Origin: Terriglobia bacterium
GTDB lineage: Bacteria > Acidobacteriota > Terriglobia > Bryobacterales > Bryobacteraceae
Direction of reading: 5' to 3'
NCBI GenBank assembly: GCA_020073345.1
Contig: JAIQFI010000003.1
Location: forward strand, 1-64,000
DNA length: 64,000 nucleotides
A program made the translations under genes and the position numbers. This document shows positions 44,181 to 52,343 of this stretch, one piece after another; positions within the stretch are counted from its first letter, which is position 1, and each line of letters starts with the position of its first letter. A model generated the notes under the pieces. It was not told the DNA's origin. It did no database searches and saw nothing but the letters and a program-made list of their open reading frames with translations.

Positions 44181-46388
44181 TCAGGCGGATTTTGCACCGT
44201 TGAGTGCGGCGAGCACGCGAGCCGGCGTGAACGGGAACTGTTTCATCCGCACTCCCGTGGCATCGAAAAACGCGTTGGCGATGGCCGCCGCAGCGGCCGC
44301 CATGACCTCTTCGCCCGCGCCCGTGGATCTCTGATCCAAGCGCTGCACCACAACGGCCGTCACTTCGGGACATTCGTCGAACCGCAGGATTGGATAGCTC
44401 GCCCAATCGAGACTGGTCACGCCGTTTTGATCGAACTTCACTTCCTCTTTGAACATGCGGCTAGCGGTCTGCACCAGCTGCCCCATGATCTGGCTTTCGA
44501 CGAACCCGGGATTCACGACCTGGCCCGCATCGATCGCGCCGTAGAGATGTTTCGCCACCACGCGGCCGGTTTCCTTGTTGACCTCGATCTCGGCAACCGC
44601 GCCGCCGTAGGATGTAAGATGCGTGCCGACCCCAATGCCGCGTCCCGTCACAAGGTTCGCTTTCGAGAGATTTGCCGCAGCCTTGCGAGGCGTCCACTTG
44701 GCGGCTTGGGCGGCCGCGTCAAGAACCCCCAGCCAGCGCATATCGGTCATGTTGCGCTTGCGAAATTCATAAGAATCGGTTCCCGTGAGATACGCGAGTT
44801 GATCGATTGCCTGTTCGGATGCGAACGCGAACGAAAGATCCAGCGGCGAGCGCAACCATCCACCCTTCAGGTAAGCCGTCACTGGCAGCTTGTGATTCAC
44901 CAGCTTCAGATTCGGGATGTCGTACATGCCGCCGCACGTCAGCCGGTTCACGCCCTGGACACCTCCTCCGGGCCATTCCGAAGTCGGCGTGCCGATTAAC
45001 TGGGCGGACGTTTCGGTGTTGCTCCAGCCATGCTGCCAGCCTTGATACTCGTAGGCCGCGATCTTGCCGTTAGCGTCGGCGGCGGCGCGCACTTCGCCGA
45101 GATGCGCCGGGCCATAGTTGTCCCAGCCGTGCTCATCCCAGCGCATGAACTGCAATCGCACCGGCTTCCCGGCGAGCTGCGACAGCAGCGTAACGGCCTG
45201 CGCGACGTCGTCGTAGCAACTGTGACCGTAGGTACCCGACCCTTCGTAATACTGCACGCGAATCTTCTCCGCTGGCATACCCAGCAGACGCGACAAGCTG
45301 TTGCGCGTTCCGTAGACATCTTGCGTCGAGCACATGACTAAGGCGGAATCCGGCTTCACGTCCGCCAGCGCGCAGTTCGGTCCGAAGGGCGCATGCGCGT
45401 GGTAGGGGCCCAGGCACGTCTGCGAAACCGTGTGCGCGGCCCCACTCAGCCCTGTTGTCACGTTACCGCGCTCCAGCACGATACTGTCTTCCGTCTTCGC
45501 GGTACGCATGTGTTCGTGCAGCCCCGCGTTACCCGGAAGCGCGGGGGGCGTCTCCCAGATAACCTTCAACTGTTGCGCGGCGCGAACGGCGTCCCACTCG
45601 TTCTCCGCGACCACGCCCAGGAAATCGCCCTTGCGAAGCACACGCGCGCTGGGAATCGCGCGGATAGAAGCTTCGTCGACGCTAACGATCTTCGCTCCGG
45701 CTCCATACATCCGCTGGCCCCGCGGACGAACCACGCGGCCATGCAGCATCCCGGGCACACGCACGTATTGCATGTAGGTGTATTGAGCGCTGACCTTGGC
45801 AGGAGTATCGTTGCGCGGGAACTTGGTCCCGACGATCTTGTACTCAGTCGTCGGTTTCACCGGCGCGGTTCCAGTGAAAGTCACATTGAACGGCTTGTCG
45901 CCGACCAGCTCGCCGTACGTGACGGATCGGCCTGAACCCGATACGACGCCTTTCGACACGCTGAGCTGATCTTGCGGAGCGTTCAGCTTCGCCGACGCGA
46001 GCTTGAGTAGCGCGAGTCGCGCCTCGGCCGCCGCCGTGCGGACCTGTGGCCCGCCGCGATTGATCGACGCACTGGAGTACGTCCCACCTTGGTTAGGCGT
46101 GACGTTGGTATCGAGCCGCACCGTCTTAATCTGGCTCATGTCGAGATCGAGCTCCTCGGCCGCGATCTGCAGCAGCGCCGTCGAGGCACCCTGCCCCAGT
46201 TCGGCGAAACCTATATATACGGTCGCGGTATTATCGGCGTGGATCGCGAGCCAGGTGTCGACCTGCCGCGCATCGGGCGGACCAGCTTTGGTTCCGCGAA
46301 CGACCTGTTCTTGCGCGACCAACGAGTCGCGCAAACTGAAACCGACGACGAGCGCCCCACCCGCCTTGAGGAAATCGCGCCTGATCAT
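44181..46388 (-). CDS. Molybdenum hydroxylase large subunit (isoquinoline 1-oxidoreductase beta-like)
   Basis: 735 residues from ATG 46388. Twin-arginine signal RRDFLKAGGALVVGFSLRDS exports it folded with cofactor. Molybdopterin-binding features: GFAELGQGASTALLQIAAEELD, GTYSSASINRGGP, and catalytic Glu in the C-terminal STGAGEE. Oxidises aldehydes or N-heterocycles. The ATG overlaps the stop of the iron-sulfur subunit gene (ATGA). IorB-like: large subunit without separate FAD subunit; electrons probably leave through a periplasmic cytochrome. Substrate unknown. Confidence 0.9.
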   Translation of the reverse strand: MIRRDFLKAGGALVVGFSLRDSLVAQEQVVRGTKAGPPDARQVDTWLAIHADNTATVYIGFAELGQGASTALLQIAAEELDLDMSQIKTVRLDTNVTPNQGGTYSSASINRGGPQVRTAAAEARLALLKLASAKLNAPQDQLSVSKGVVSGSGRSVTYGELVGDKPFNVTFTGTAPVKPTTEYKIVGTKFPRNDTPAKVSAQYTYMQYVRVPGMLHGRVVRPRGQRMYGAGAKIVSVDEASIRAIPSARVLRKGDFLGVVAENEWDAVRAAQQLKVIWETPPALPGNAGLHEHMRTAKTEDSIVLERGNVTTGLSGAAHTVSQTCLGPYHAHAPFGPNCALADVKPDSALVMCSTQDVYGTRNSLSRLLGMPAEKIRVQYYEGSGTYGHSCYDDVAQAVTLLSQLAGKPVRLQFMRWDEHGWDNYGPAHLGEVRAAADANGKIAAYEYQGWQHGWSNTETSAQLIGTPTSEWPGGGVQGVNRLTCGGMYDIPNLKLVNHKLPVTAYLKGGWLRSPLDLSFAFASEQAIDQLAYLTGTDSYEFRKRNMTDMRWLGVLDAAAQAAKWTPRKAAANLSKANLVTGRGIGVGTHLTSYGGAVAEIEVNKETGRVVAKHLYGAIDAGQVVNPGFVESQIMGQLVQTASRMFKEEVKFDQNGVTSLDWASYPILRFDECPEVTAVVVQRLDQRSTGAGEEVMAAAAAAIANAFFDATGVRMKQFPFTPARVLAALNGAKSA

Positions 46389-46882
46389 CGCCCACCCCCT
46401 GCCATCGCCACGGAGGCTCGTTGGATGGCCTTCATGATCCTGGGATACGTCCCGCAGCGGCACAGATGCCCGTTCATTTGGGTGCGGATTTGCGCTTCGG
46501 TGGGTCGCGGGGTTTTCGAGAGCAGCTCGGCACTCTTGATGATCATCCCGTTGAAGCAATAACCGCACTGGACCGCCTGTTCGTCGATCATGGCTTGCTG
46601 CACGGGATGGAGCGCGGGCGCTTTCGCCAGCTTCTTCTGCGCCGCATACCAGGCCGGCAGCCCTTCCAGAGTCGTGACCGATTTACCCTCGACTCCGGAC
46701 ACCGGAGTCACGCACGAGCGGGTTTCGACGCCGTTTACCAGCACCGAACACGACCCGCACTGGGCCAAGCCGCACCCGAATCGCGGGCCCTGGAGCTGCA
46801 GCTCATTCATCAACACATACAGGAGCCGCGTATCTGGAGCGGCATTGACCGTCCACGACCGTTCGTTCACTCGGATTTGCAT
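46385..46882 (-). CDS. Molybdenum hydroxylase (2Fe-2S) small subunit
   Basis: 165 residues. First ferredoxin-type cluster: C37, C42, C45 and C57 (FGCGLAQCGSCSVLVNG..SC); second four-helix cluster: QCGYCFNGM and CRCGTY. Partner of the Mo subunit, IorA-like. First gene of the pair; a divergent cytochrome c gene starts 97 bases away. Confidence 0.93.
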   Translation of the reverse strand: MQIRVNERSWTVNAAPDTRLLYVLMNELQLQGPRFGCGLAQCGSCSVLVNGVETRSCVTPVSGVEGKSVTTLEGLPAWYAAQKKLAKAPALHPVQQAMIDEQAVQCGYCFNGMIIKSAELLSKTPRPTEAQIRTQMNGHLCRCGTYPRIMKAIQRASVAMAGGGR

Positions 46883-46979
46883 CGGTTGTCCTCTCGCCTG
46901 TTAAAACAGCTTATCAGGATTGCCGGCCGCCACAGGTCCTCAGATTAGGTTAGAATCAACGCGAGAATCAGGAGGAACC

Positions 46980-47975
46980 ATGAAGCTTCCACAGTTGCGT
47001 TACGGAGCAGTCGCAGCCGGGGCCGGCATCATCACCATGTCGATTTTGGCCCAAAATCAGACCACCCCGCCCTGGGCCTACGCTCTGAATCCGCCTGCAA
47101 CCCAAGGAGCCCCCGCTCCGGCGCCCGCAGCGCCCGATACTTCCCTGAAGCATGTGCCCGGTAGCAGCGTGGGCCTCACGCTCCCCCAGACTCGCGATCT
47201 ATTTAATCCGCCGGACTGGTACCCCGACGATCACCCCGCGATGCCCGAGGCAGTCATGCACGGACGGCGGCCAGATGTCCGCGCCTGCGGATACTGCCAT
47301 CTGCCCAACGGGCAAGGTCGTCCGGAAAACGCGAGCCTCGCGGGACTTCCCGCAGGATACATCGTGCAGCAGATGGCAGACTACAAGAACGGCCTGCGCA
47401 AGACTTCCGAATCGAAGATGGGACCTCCGACCACTATGCTCGCCATCGGCAAAGCCGCCAACGATGCCGAGGTGAAAGCGGCCGCCGAATATTTCGCCAG
47501 CATCAAGCCGAAGCCCTGGATCAAAGTGATGGAGACCAAGATGGTCCCCAAGACGCATGTCTCCGGATGGATGTTCGTCGAAACAGAAGGCCCCGAAAAA
47601 GGCATGGAGCCGATCGGCTCGCGCGTGATTGAGATGCCGGTGGATCTGGAACGCACCGAACTCCGCGACTCGAAGTCGGGTTTCATCGCCTACGCGCCCA
47701 TCGGCAGCATCAAGAAAGGTGAAGCGCTGGTTACCACTGGAGGCGCGGGCAAAACCATCAAATGCAGCATCTGCCACGGCGCCGATCTGAAGGGCATCGG
47801 TAACGTGCCGTCGATCTCCGGCCGCTCGCCGAGCTACATTGCGCGCCAGCTCTACGACATCCAGCAAGGGAACCGCAACGGGCCATGGACCCAACTGATG
47901 AAAGAAGCCGTGGCCAAGCTTACCGTCGACGACATGGTATCGATCACGGCTTACCTGGCGTCCCGCACTCCGTAA
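46980..47975 (+). CDS. Secreted di-heme cytochrome c
   Basis: 331 residues: signal peptide after ATG 46980 (AGGAGG 4 bases upstream), two heme sites CGYCH (about residue 101) and CSICH (about 263), each followed by cytochrome c folds of the class I/c4 style. A Pro/Ala-rich linker (ATQGAPAPAPAAPD) follows the signal. Probable electron acceptor for the divergently encoded molybdenum hydroxylase. Starts a plus-strand run of five genes. Confidence 0.88.
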   Translation: MKLPQLRYGAVAAGAGIITMSILAQNQTTPPWAYALNPPATQGAPAPAPAAPDTSLKHVPGSSVGLTLPQTRDLFNPPDWYPDDHPAMPEAVMHGRRPDVRACGYCHLPNGQGRPENASLAGLPAGYIVQQMADYKNGLRKTSESKMGPPTTMLAIGKAANDAEVKAAAEYFASIKPKPWIKVMETKMVPKTHVSGWMFVETEGPEKGMEPIGSRVIEMPVDLERTELRDSKSGFIAYAPIGSIKKGEALVTTGGAGKTIKCSICHGADLKGIGNVPSISGRSPSYIARQLYDIQQGNRNGPWTQLMKEAVAKLTVDDMVSITAYLASRTP

Positions 47976-47993
47976 CGCTTAGGAGGTTTCAAC

Positions 47994-48956
47994 GTGCTCA
48001 GTCGCACAATTGTTGTTCTCGCGATTTCGGTTTCGATTGCGTTCGCGCAGTCGAAACCCCAGTCGAAGCAATGGACCCCGCCTCGAACCGCCGACGGCCA
48101 ACCGGATCTGCAGGGGGTCTGGACCAACGCCACCATCACGCCCTTCGAGCGTCCCGCGCAGCTCGCCGGGAAAGCGTTCCTGACGGAACAGGAAGCGGCG
48201 CAGCTCGAGAAGGAGTCGGCTCAGAGCAAGGTCGATCGTCCTCCCTCCGCAGGCGACGTCGGCACCTACAACCAGGTCTGGTTCGATTCAGGGACGAAGG
48301 TTGTTGGCACCCGGCAGACCTCGCTGGTGGTGGATCCGCCGGACGGAAGAGTTCCCGTTAAACCAGCGGCCGAAGCCAAGCGCGACTACGATCTGGCGCA
48401 CATCGGCGATTCCTACGAGCACATGAGCGTCTGGGATCGCTGCATCACGCGCGGTGTGCCGGCGCGGATGTTCCCGGCCGGATACAACAACGCCTACCAG
48501 ATCGTGCAGACCCCCGGATACGTCGTGATCATGTCGGAAATGATTCACGACGCCCGCGTGATCCCGCTCGACGGACGCGCCCATGCTCCAGCCGAAGTCC
48601 GCAGTTGGGACGGCGATTCACGCGGCCACTGGGACGGCAACACGCTGGTGGTCGACACCACTAATTTCAACGGCAAGGGCTGGATCGCCACCAGCGCCGC
48701 CACCGGACGAATCAAAGGCATCCCCCAGAGTGAGGCCCTGCACGTCGTCGAGCGATTCACTCGCACTGACCCGGGCGCTATCCTTTACGAGGCCACCATC
48801 GAAGATTCGAACGTGTACACCAAACCCTGGAAGGTGTCGATCCCGTTGACCCGCGATCCGCAATACGTGGTCTATGAGTACGCCTGCCAGGAAGGCAATG
48901 CAGCTGTCGAGAACATCCTTCGGGGGGCCCGCGCAAAGGATCAGGCTGCTCGATGA
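47994..48956 (+). CDS. Conserved secreted protein of a family enriched in Acidobacteriota
   Basis: 320 residues from GTG 47994 (GGAGG 7 bases upstream). Signal peptide, then TPPRTADGQPDLQGVWTNATITPFERP and, in the C-terminal half, HDARVIPLDGRAHAPAEVRSWDGDSRGHWDGNTLVVDTTNFNGKGW and ALHVVERFTRTDPGAILYEATIED. The same family occurs at the right window edge (63220). No assigned function; presumably a beta-rich domain binding or modifying plant-derived compounds. Its last bases overlap the cyclase start (ATGA). Confidence 0.75.
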   Translation: MLSRTIVVLAISVSIAFAQSKPQSKQWTPPRTADGQPDLQGVWTNATITPFERPAQLAGKAFLTEQEAAQLEKESAQSKVDRPPSAGDVGTYNQVWFDSGTKVVGTRQTSLVVDPPDGRVPVKPAAEAKRDYDLAHIGDSYEHMSVWDRCITRGVPARMFPAGYNNAYQIVQTPGYVVIMSEMIHDARVIPLDGRAHAPAEVRSWDGDSRGHWDGNTLVVDTTNFNGKGWIATSAATGRIKGIPQSEALHVVERFTRTDPGAILYEATIEDSNVYTKPWKVSIPLTRDPQYVVYEYACQEGNAAVENILRGARAKDQAAR

Positions 48957-49948
48957 GCCGGGGGATTGTCTACGGTGCAGTCCTGCTTTTAGCCGCAGCG
49001 GTCGTTGGCAAAGTGTCGATTTCAAGAGCGCAGTCTACGCCTTCCCATCCGCTCACGACAGCAGCCGAATACCAGCGCTGGCAAACCGAGCTTTCCAATT
49101 GGGGACGTTGGGGCAAGGACGATGAACTGGGCACGCTCAACCTGGTTACGCCCGCGAAGCGCAAGCAGGCAGCAGCTTTGGTAAAGGAAGGATTCTCGGT
49201 ATCGCTCGCCCGCGATGCCAGCAAGGACAAGGAAATCGACAATCCGTGCCCCATCGAGTGGGCCATGTACATGGATACGCCCGGCATGGTGATGGACAGG
49301 ATTTCTTACCCGTGCATCCATGGCCCGGGGACGACGCATCTGGATTCATTCGCGCACGTCTTCTTCGACGGCAAGATGTGGAACGGTTATTCCCACAGCC
49401 TGGTCACCAAGGAAACCGGCGCCACCAAGAGTTCCATCATGACGATGAAGAACGGCATCGTCACCCGTGGCGTTCTTTATGACATCCCCAAACTGAAAGG
49501 GCTGCCCTATCTCGAGCCCGAAACACGGATCTATCCCGAAGATCTGGAAGCCTGGGAAAAGAAGACCGGCGTGAAGGCCGGCCCGGGGGACGCCCTCCTG
49601 TTGCGGTGGGGCAAGTGGGCTCGACGGGCCAAGCTCGGGCCTTGGGCCAATGACGAAGCTGCGGGTTTCGATAATTCCGTCATGCCGTGGCTCAAGAAAC
49701 GCGATATCGCGCTGCTGGGGTGGGAGACGGCCGGCTATGCGCCAGCGCCGCCCGGCGATATTCCTAAGGCGTCGCTGCATAATTTTGTTTTGGAAATCCT
49801 GGGCGTCCACATTCTGGATCGCGCGGATTTCGAAGCCTTGAGTGAAGCCGCCGCCACGCGCAACCGCTGGGAGTTTATGCTGACAGTGGCGCCACTGCCG
49901 ATCCCTAACGGGACCGGCTCACCCGTCAATCCCCTGGCAGTATTCTAG
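48953..49948 (+). CDS. Secreted putative cyclase/kynurenine-formamidase-like hydrolase
   Basis: 331 residues. N-terminal signal/anchor (IVYGAVLLLAAAVVGKVSISRAQS). The metal site HGPGTTHLDSFAHVFFDGKMWNG contains the family's H-G-x-x-T-H-x-D. Members hydrolyse formamides or cyclic amides with Zn or Mn. Genes around (amidohydrolase, alpha/beta hydrolase) suggest stepwise degradation of an N-containing ring compound. Confidence 0.85.
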   Translation: MSRGIVYGAVLLLAAAVVGKVSISRAQSTPSHPLTTAAEYQRWQTELSNWGRWGKDDELGTLNLVTPAKRKQAAALVKEGFSVSLARDASKDKEIDNPCPIEWAMYMDTPGMVMDRISYPCIHGPGTTHLDSFAHVFFDGKMWNGYSHSLVTKETGATKSSIMTMKNGIVTRGVLYDIPKLKGLPYLEPETRIYPEDLEAWEKKTGVKAGPGDALLLRWGKWARRAKLGPWANDEAAGFDNSVMPWLKKRDIALLGWETAGYAPAPPGDIPKASLHNFVLEILGVHILDRADFEALSEAAATRNRWEFMLTVAPLPIPNGTGSPVNPLAVF

Positions 49949-49959
49949 GAGGTCACCTT

Positions 49960-50949
49960 ATGAAGGTTTCACGACGCAAGGTAATGGCAGGCGCACTGAT
50001 CGCACCCGCGGCCGCGTTCGCGCAGAGCGGCGCACAGAAGTCTCCGAAGCTTTGGTCCAACGAATACTGGGCCCAAAAGGGCGGCGTGAAGCTGTACATG
50101 TTCCGCAAGCGATCTACTCCGCCCAGGCCCGGAGAAAAGACGCGACCGGTGCTGCTGCTAATCCACGGCTCCTCGAATTCCAGCCGTTCTTCATTCGACC
50201 TCGCGACGCCGGGCAAGGGCGAATACTCCGTGATGAATGTTTTCGCCCAGCTCGGCTACGACGTGTGGACCATGGATCACGAGAACTACGGCCGGTCGAG
50301 CCAGACACAGGCCAATTCCGACATCGCCAGCGGCGTCAAGGACATTCAGGCGGGCATGGAAGTCATCGCGCGCGAAACCGGCCAACAAAAAGTGCACCTG
50401 TTCGGCGAATCGTCGGGGGGCCTGCGCGCTGGCGCGTACGCCGTGGCCGAACCGAAACGCGTCGACCGCCTGGTCCTGGGAGCGTTCACCTACAAAGGCG
50501 ACAACTCGCCGACTCTGGCCGAACGCGCCAAGAACCTGGATTACTACCGCACCCACAATCGCCGCCTGCGCGACCGCGACATGATCCGCAGCATTTTTAC
50601 GCGCGACAAGTCGGGCACCACCGATCCTGCCATCGCCGAATTCCTCGCCGACGAGGAGCTGAAGTTCGGCGACCAGGTCCCGACAGGAACGTATCTCGAT
50701 ATGACCGCGAACCTGCCCATCGTGGATCCCAAGAGAGTGACCGCGCCGGTGCTGCTGGTTCGCGGCGAGTATGACGGCATCGCCACCGTGAGCGATTTGA
50801 CCGACTTCTTCTCTCAACTCCCCAGCGGCGACCGCCAGTTCGTGGTGCTCCCGGGAATGGCTCACTCCGTGGTGATGGGCCTGCATCGGCAAACATTCTG
50901 GCACGTCATGCACTCGTTCCTCTCGATGCCATCGACTCCTCTTGGGTGA
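49960..50949 (+). CDS. Secreted alpha/beta hydrolase
   Basis: 329 residues with Tat-like signal (SRRKVMAGALIAPAAAFAQ). Nucleophile elbow LFGESSGGLRAG (G-x-S-x-G), oxyanion LLIHGSSNSSRS, acid LLVRGEYDGIATVSDL, His in PGMAHSVVMG. AGGAGG 8 bases before the ATG. Same run as the cyclase. Substrate unknown; esterase or amidase. Confidence 0.87.
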   Translation: MKVSRRKVMAGALIAPAAAFAQSGAQKSPKLWSNEYWAQKGGVKLYMFRKRSTPPRPGEKTRPVLLLIHGSSNSSRSSFDLATPGKGEYSVMNVFAQLGYDVWTMDHENYGRSSQTQANSDIASGVKDIQAGMEVIARETGQQKVHLFGESSGGLRAGAYAVAEPKRVDRLVLGAFTYKGDNSPTLAERAKNLDYYRTHNRRLRDRDMIRSIFTRDKSGTTDPAIAEFLADEELKFGDQVPTGTYLDMTANLPIVDPKRVTAPVLLVRGEYDGIATVSDLTDFFSQLPSGDRQFVVLPGMAHSVVMGLHRQTFWHVMHSFLSMPSTPLG

Positions 50950-50952
50950 ATT

Positions 50953-52272
50953 ATGAAAACTTTGCCTCTCTTTTTGTCGCTGATTCTCGCCGGTTGTTCG
51001 GCCGCTAAACAGGAAACGCCCGCGGCTGCGACCCTTTTCGAAGGCGCTCGACTCATTACCGACGGGAGCACCGTCGTCGAAAATTCCGCATTCGTCATCG
51101 AGAACGCGAAAATCTCGAGCGTGGGTCGCAAGGGCGAGATCACAGCACCTGCGGGTGCCGCGCGCGTCGATCTGACCGGCAAAACGGTAATTCCCGCGCT
51201 GGTCGATACGCACACCCATCTCGGCTGGGCGATTATCAAGACCGGCCGCATCGACAAGGACACCTATACCAAGGACAACCTCATCGATCACCTGCATAGG
51301 CTGGCTTACTACGGCGTCGCCGCGACCCAGAGCATGGGAATCGATCCGGGCGACACGCCCTACGAGGTCCGGGCCAATCCGGTTCCCGACGCCGCCCTGT
51401 TCCACATCGCCGGGCGCGGGATGGGGCGTCCCAACGCCGGTCCCGGTCAGCCGTACTGGAAGCCCGTGGCGTACGCGATCGATTCGGAAGCCGACGGCCG
51501 AAAAGCCGTCCAAGAACTCGCAGAAAAGCATGTCGACTGGGTCAAAATCTGGGTGGACGACCGCAACGGAACCGTTCCCAAGCTCACCCCACCGCTCTAT
51601 CGCGCCATTATCGATGAAGCCCACAAGCACGATCTTCGCGTGGTTGCGCACATCTACTATCTGGCCGACGCCAAGGAACTGCTCCGCGCCGGAATCGACG
51701 GCTTCGCCCACGGCGTCCGCGACAAGGACATCGACGATGAGTTCATGAAGCTGATCAAGGAGCGGCCCAACGTCTTCGTGATTCCCAATCTTCCGGATAT
51801 CGGGACTGGATTGCAGGATCCGGCGTGGATCGGCGAAACGGTTCCCGCGGCCGAGGTAAAGCGGCTGACGGACGCTCTCCAGAACCGATCAGCCGAGGAT
51901 AAGAAGAAGGCGACAGACTTTTTCGCCGTACAAGCCCGCAATCTGAAGAAGCTGAACGACGCCGGCGTCCGGATCGGCTTCGGTACGGATTCCGGGGTCA
52001 CCGTCGGATGGCCCGCGCACGAAGAGCTGACAGACATGGTTACGGCCGGCATGACTCCGGCTCAGGTGCTTACGGCGGCGACCAAAACCGCCGCTGAAAT
52101 CCTGAAGATGGATCAGCTCGGCTCGGTCGCGGCCGGAAAGAGCGCCGACTTCATCGTGCTGGATGCAAATCCGCTGGACAACATCACCAATTCCAGGAAA
52201 ATCGCGAAAGTGTATCTGCGCGGGAAGGAAGTCGACCGGGCGGGATTGAAGGCCGGTTTTGTTGGCCCGTAG
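50953..52272 (+). CDS. Amidohydrolase lipoprotein
   Basis: 439 residues. Lipoprotein signal MKTLPLFLSLILAGCSAAKQ (lipobox LAGC). TIM-barrel amidohydrolase of the imidazolonepropionase/prolidase-like group: DTHTHLGW (H-x-H), metal-Lys region (DWVKIWVDDRNG), HAHGV-like FAHGVRDKD and GTDSGVTVGWPAHEEL. Final residues YLRGKEVDRAGLKAGFVGP recur in a fragment at 55114. Fourth catabolic gene of the run. Confidence 0.87.
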   Translation: MKTLPLFLSLILAGCSAAKQETPAAATLFEGARLITDGSTVVENSAFVIENAKISSVGRKGEITAPAGAARVDLTGKTVIPALVDTHTHLGWAIIKTGRIDKDTYTKDNLIDHLHRLAYYGVAATQSMGIDPGDTPYEVRANPVPDAALFHIAGRGMGRPNAGPGQPYWKPVAYAIDSEADGRKAVQELAEKHVDWVKIWVDDRNGTVPKLTPPLYRAIIDEAHKHDLRVVAHIYYLADAKELLRAGIDGFAHGVRDKDIDDEFMKLIKERPNVFVIPNLPDIGTGLQDPAWIGETVPAAEVKRLTDALQNRSAEDKKKATDFFAVQARNLKKLNDAGVRIGFGTDSGVTVGWPAHEELTDMVTAGMTPAQVLTAATKTAAEILKMDQLGSVAAGKSADFIVLDANPLDNITNSRKIAKVYLRGKEVDRAGLKAGFVGP

Positions 52273-52343
52273 CTGTTTGAGTGAGTCAGTGGGCGGGCTT
52301 CCACTTTCCCTTAACGTCTCGCTGATGTAGACTGTGTAGACTA

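Noticed and set aside
50191-51711. 506-codon frame antisense to hydrolase and amidohydrolase
   Set aside because: Typical GC-rich antisense shadow; both sense genes have intact catalytic motifs.
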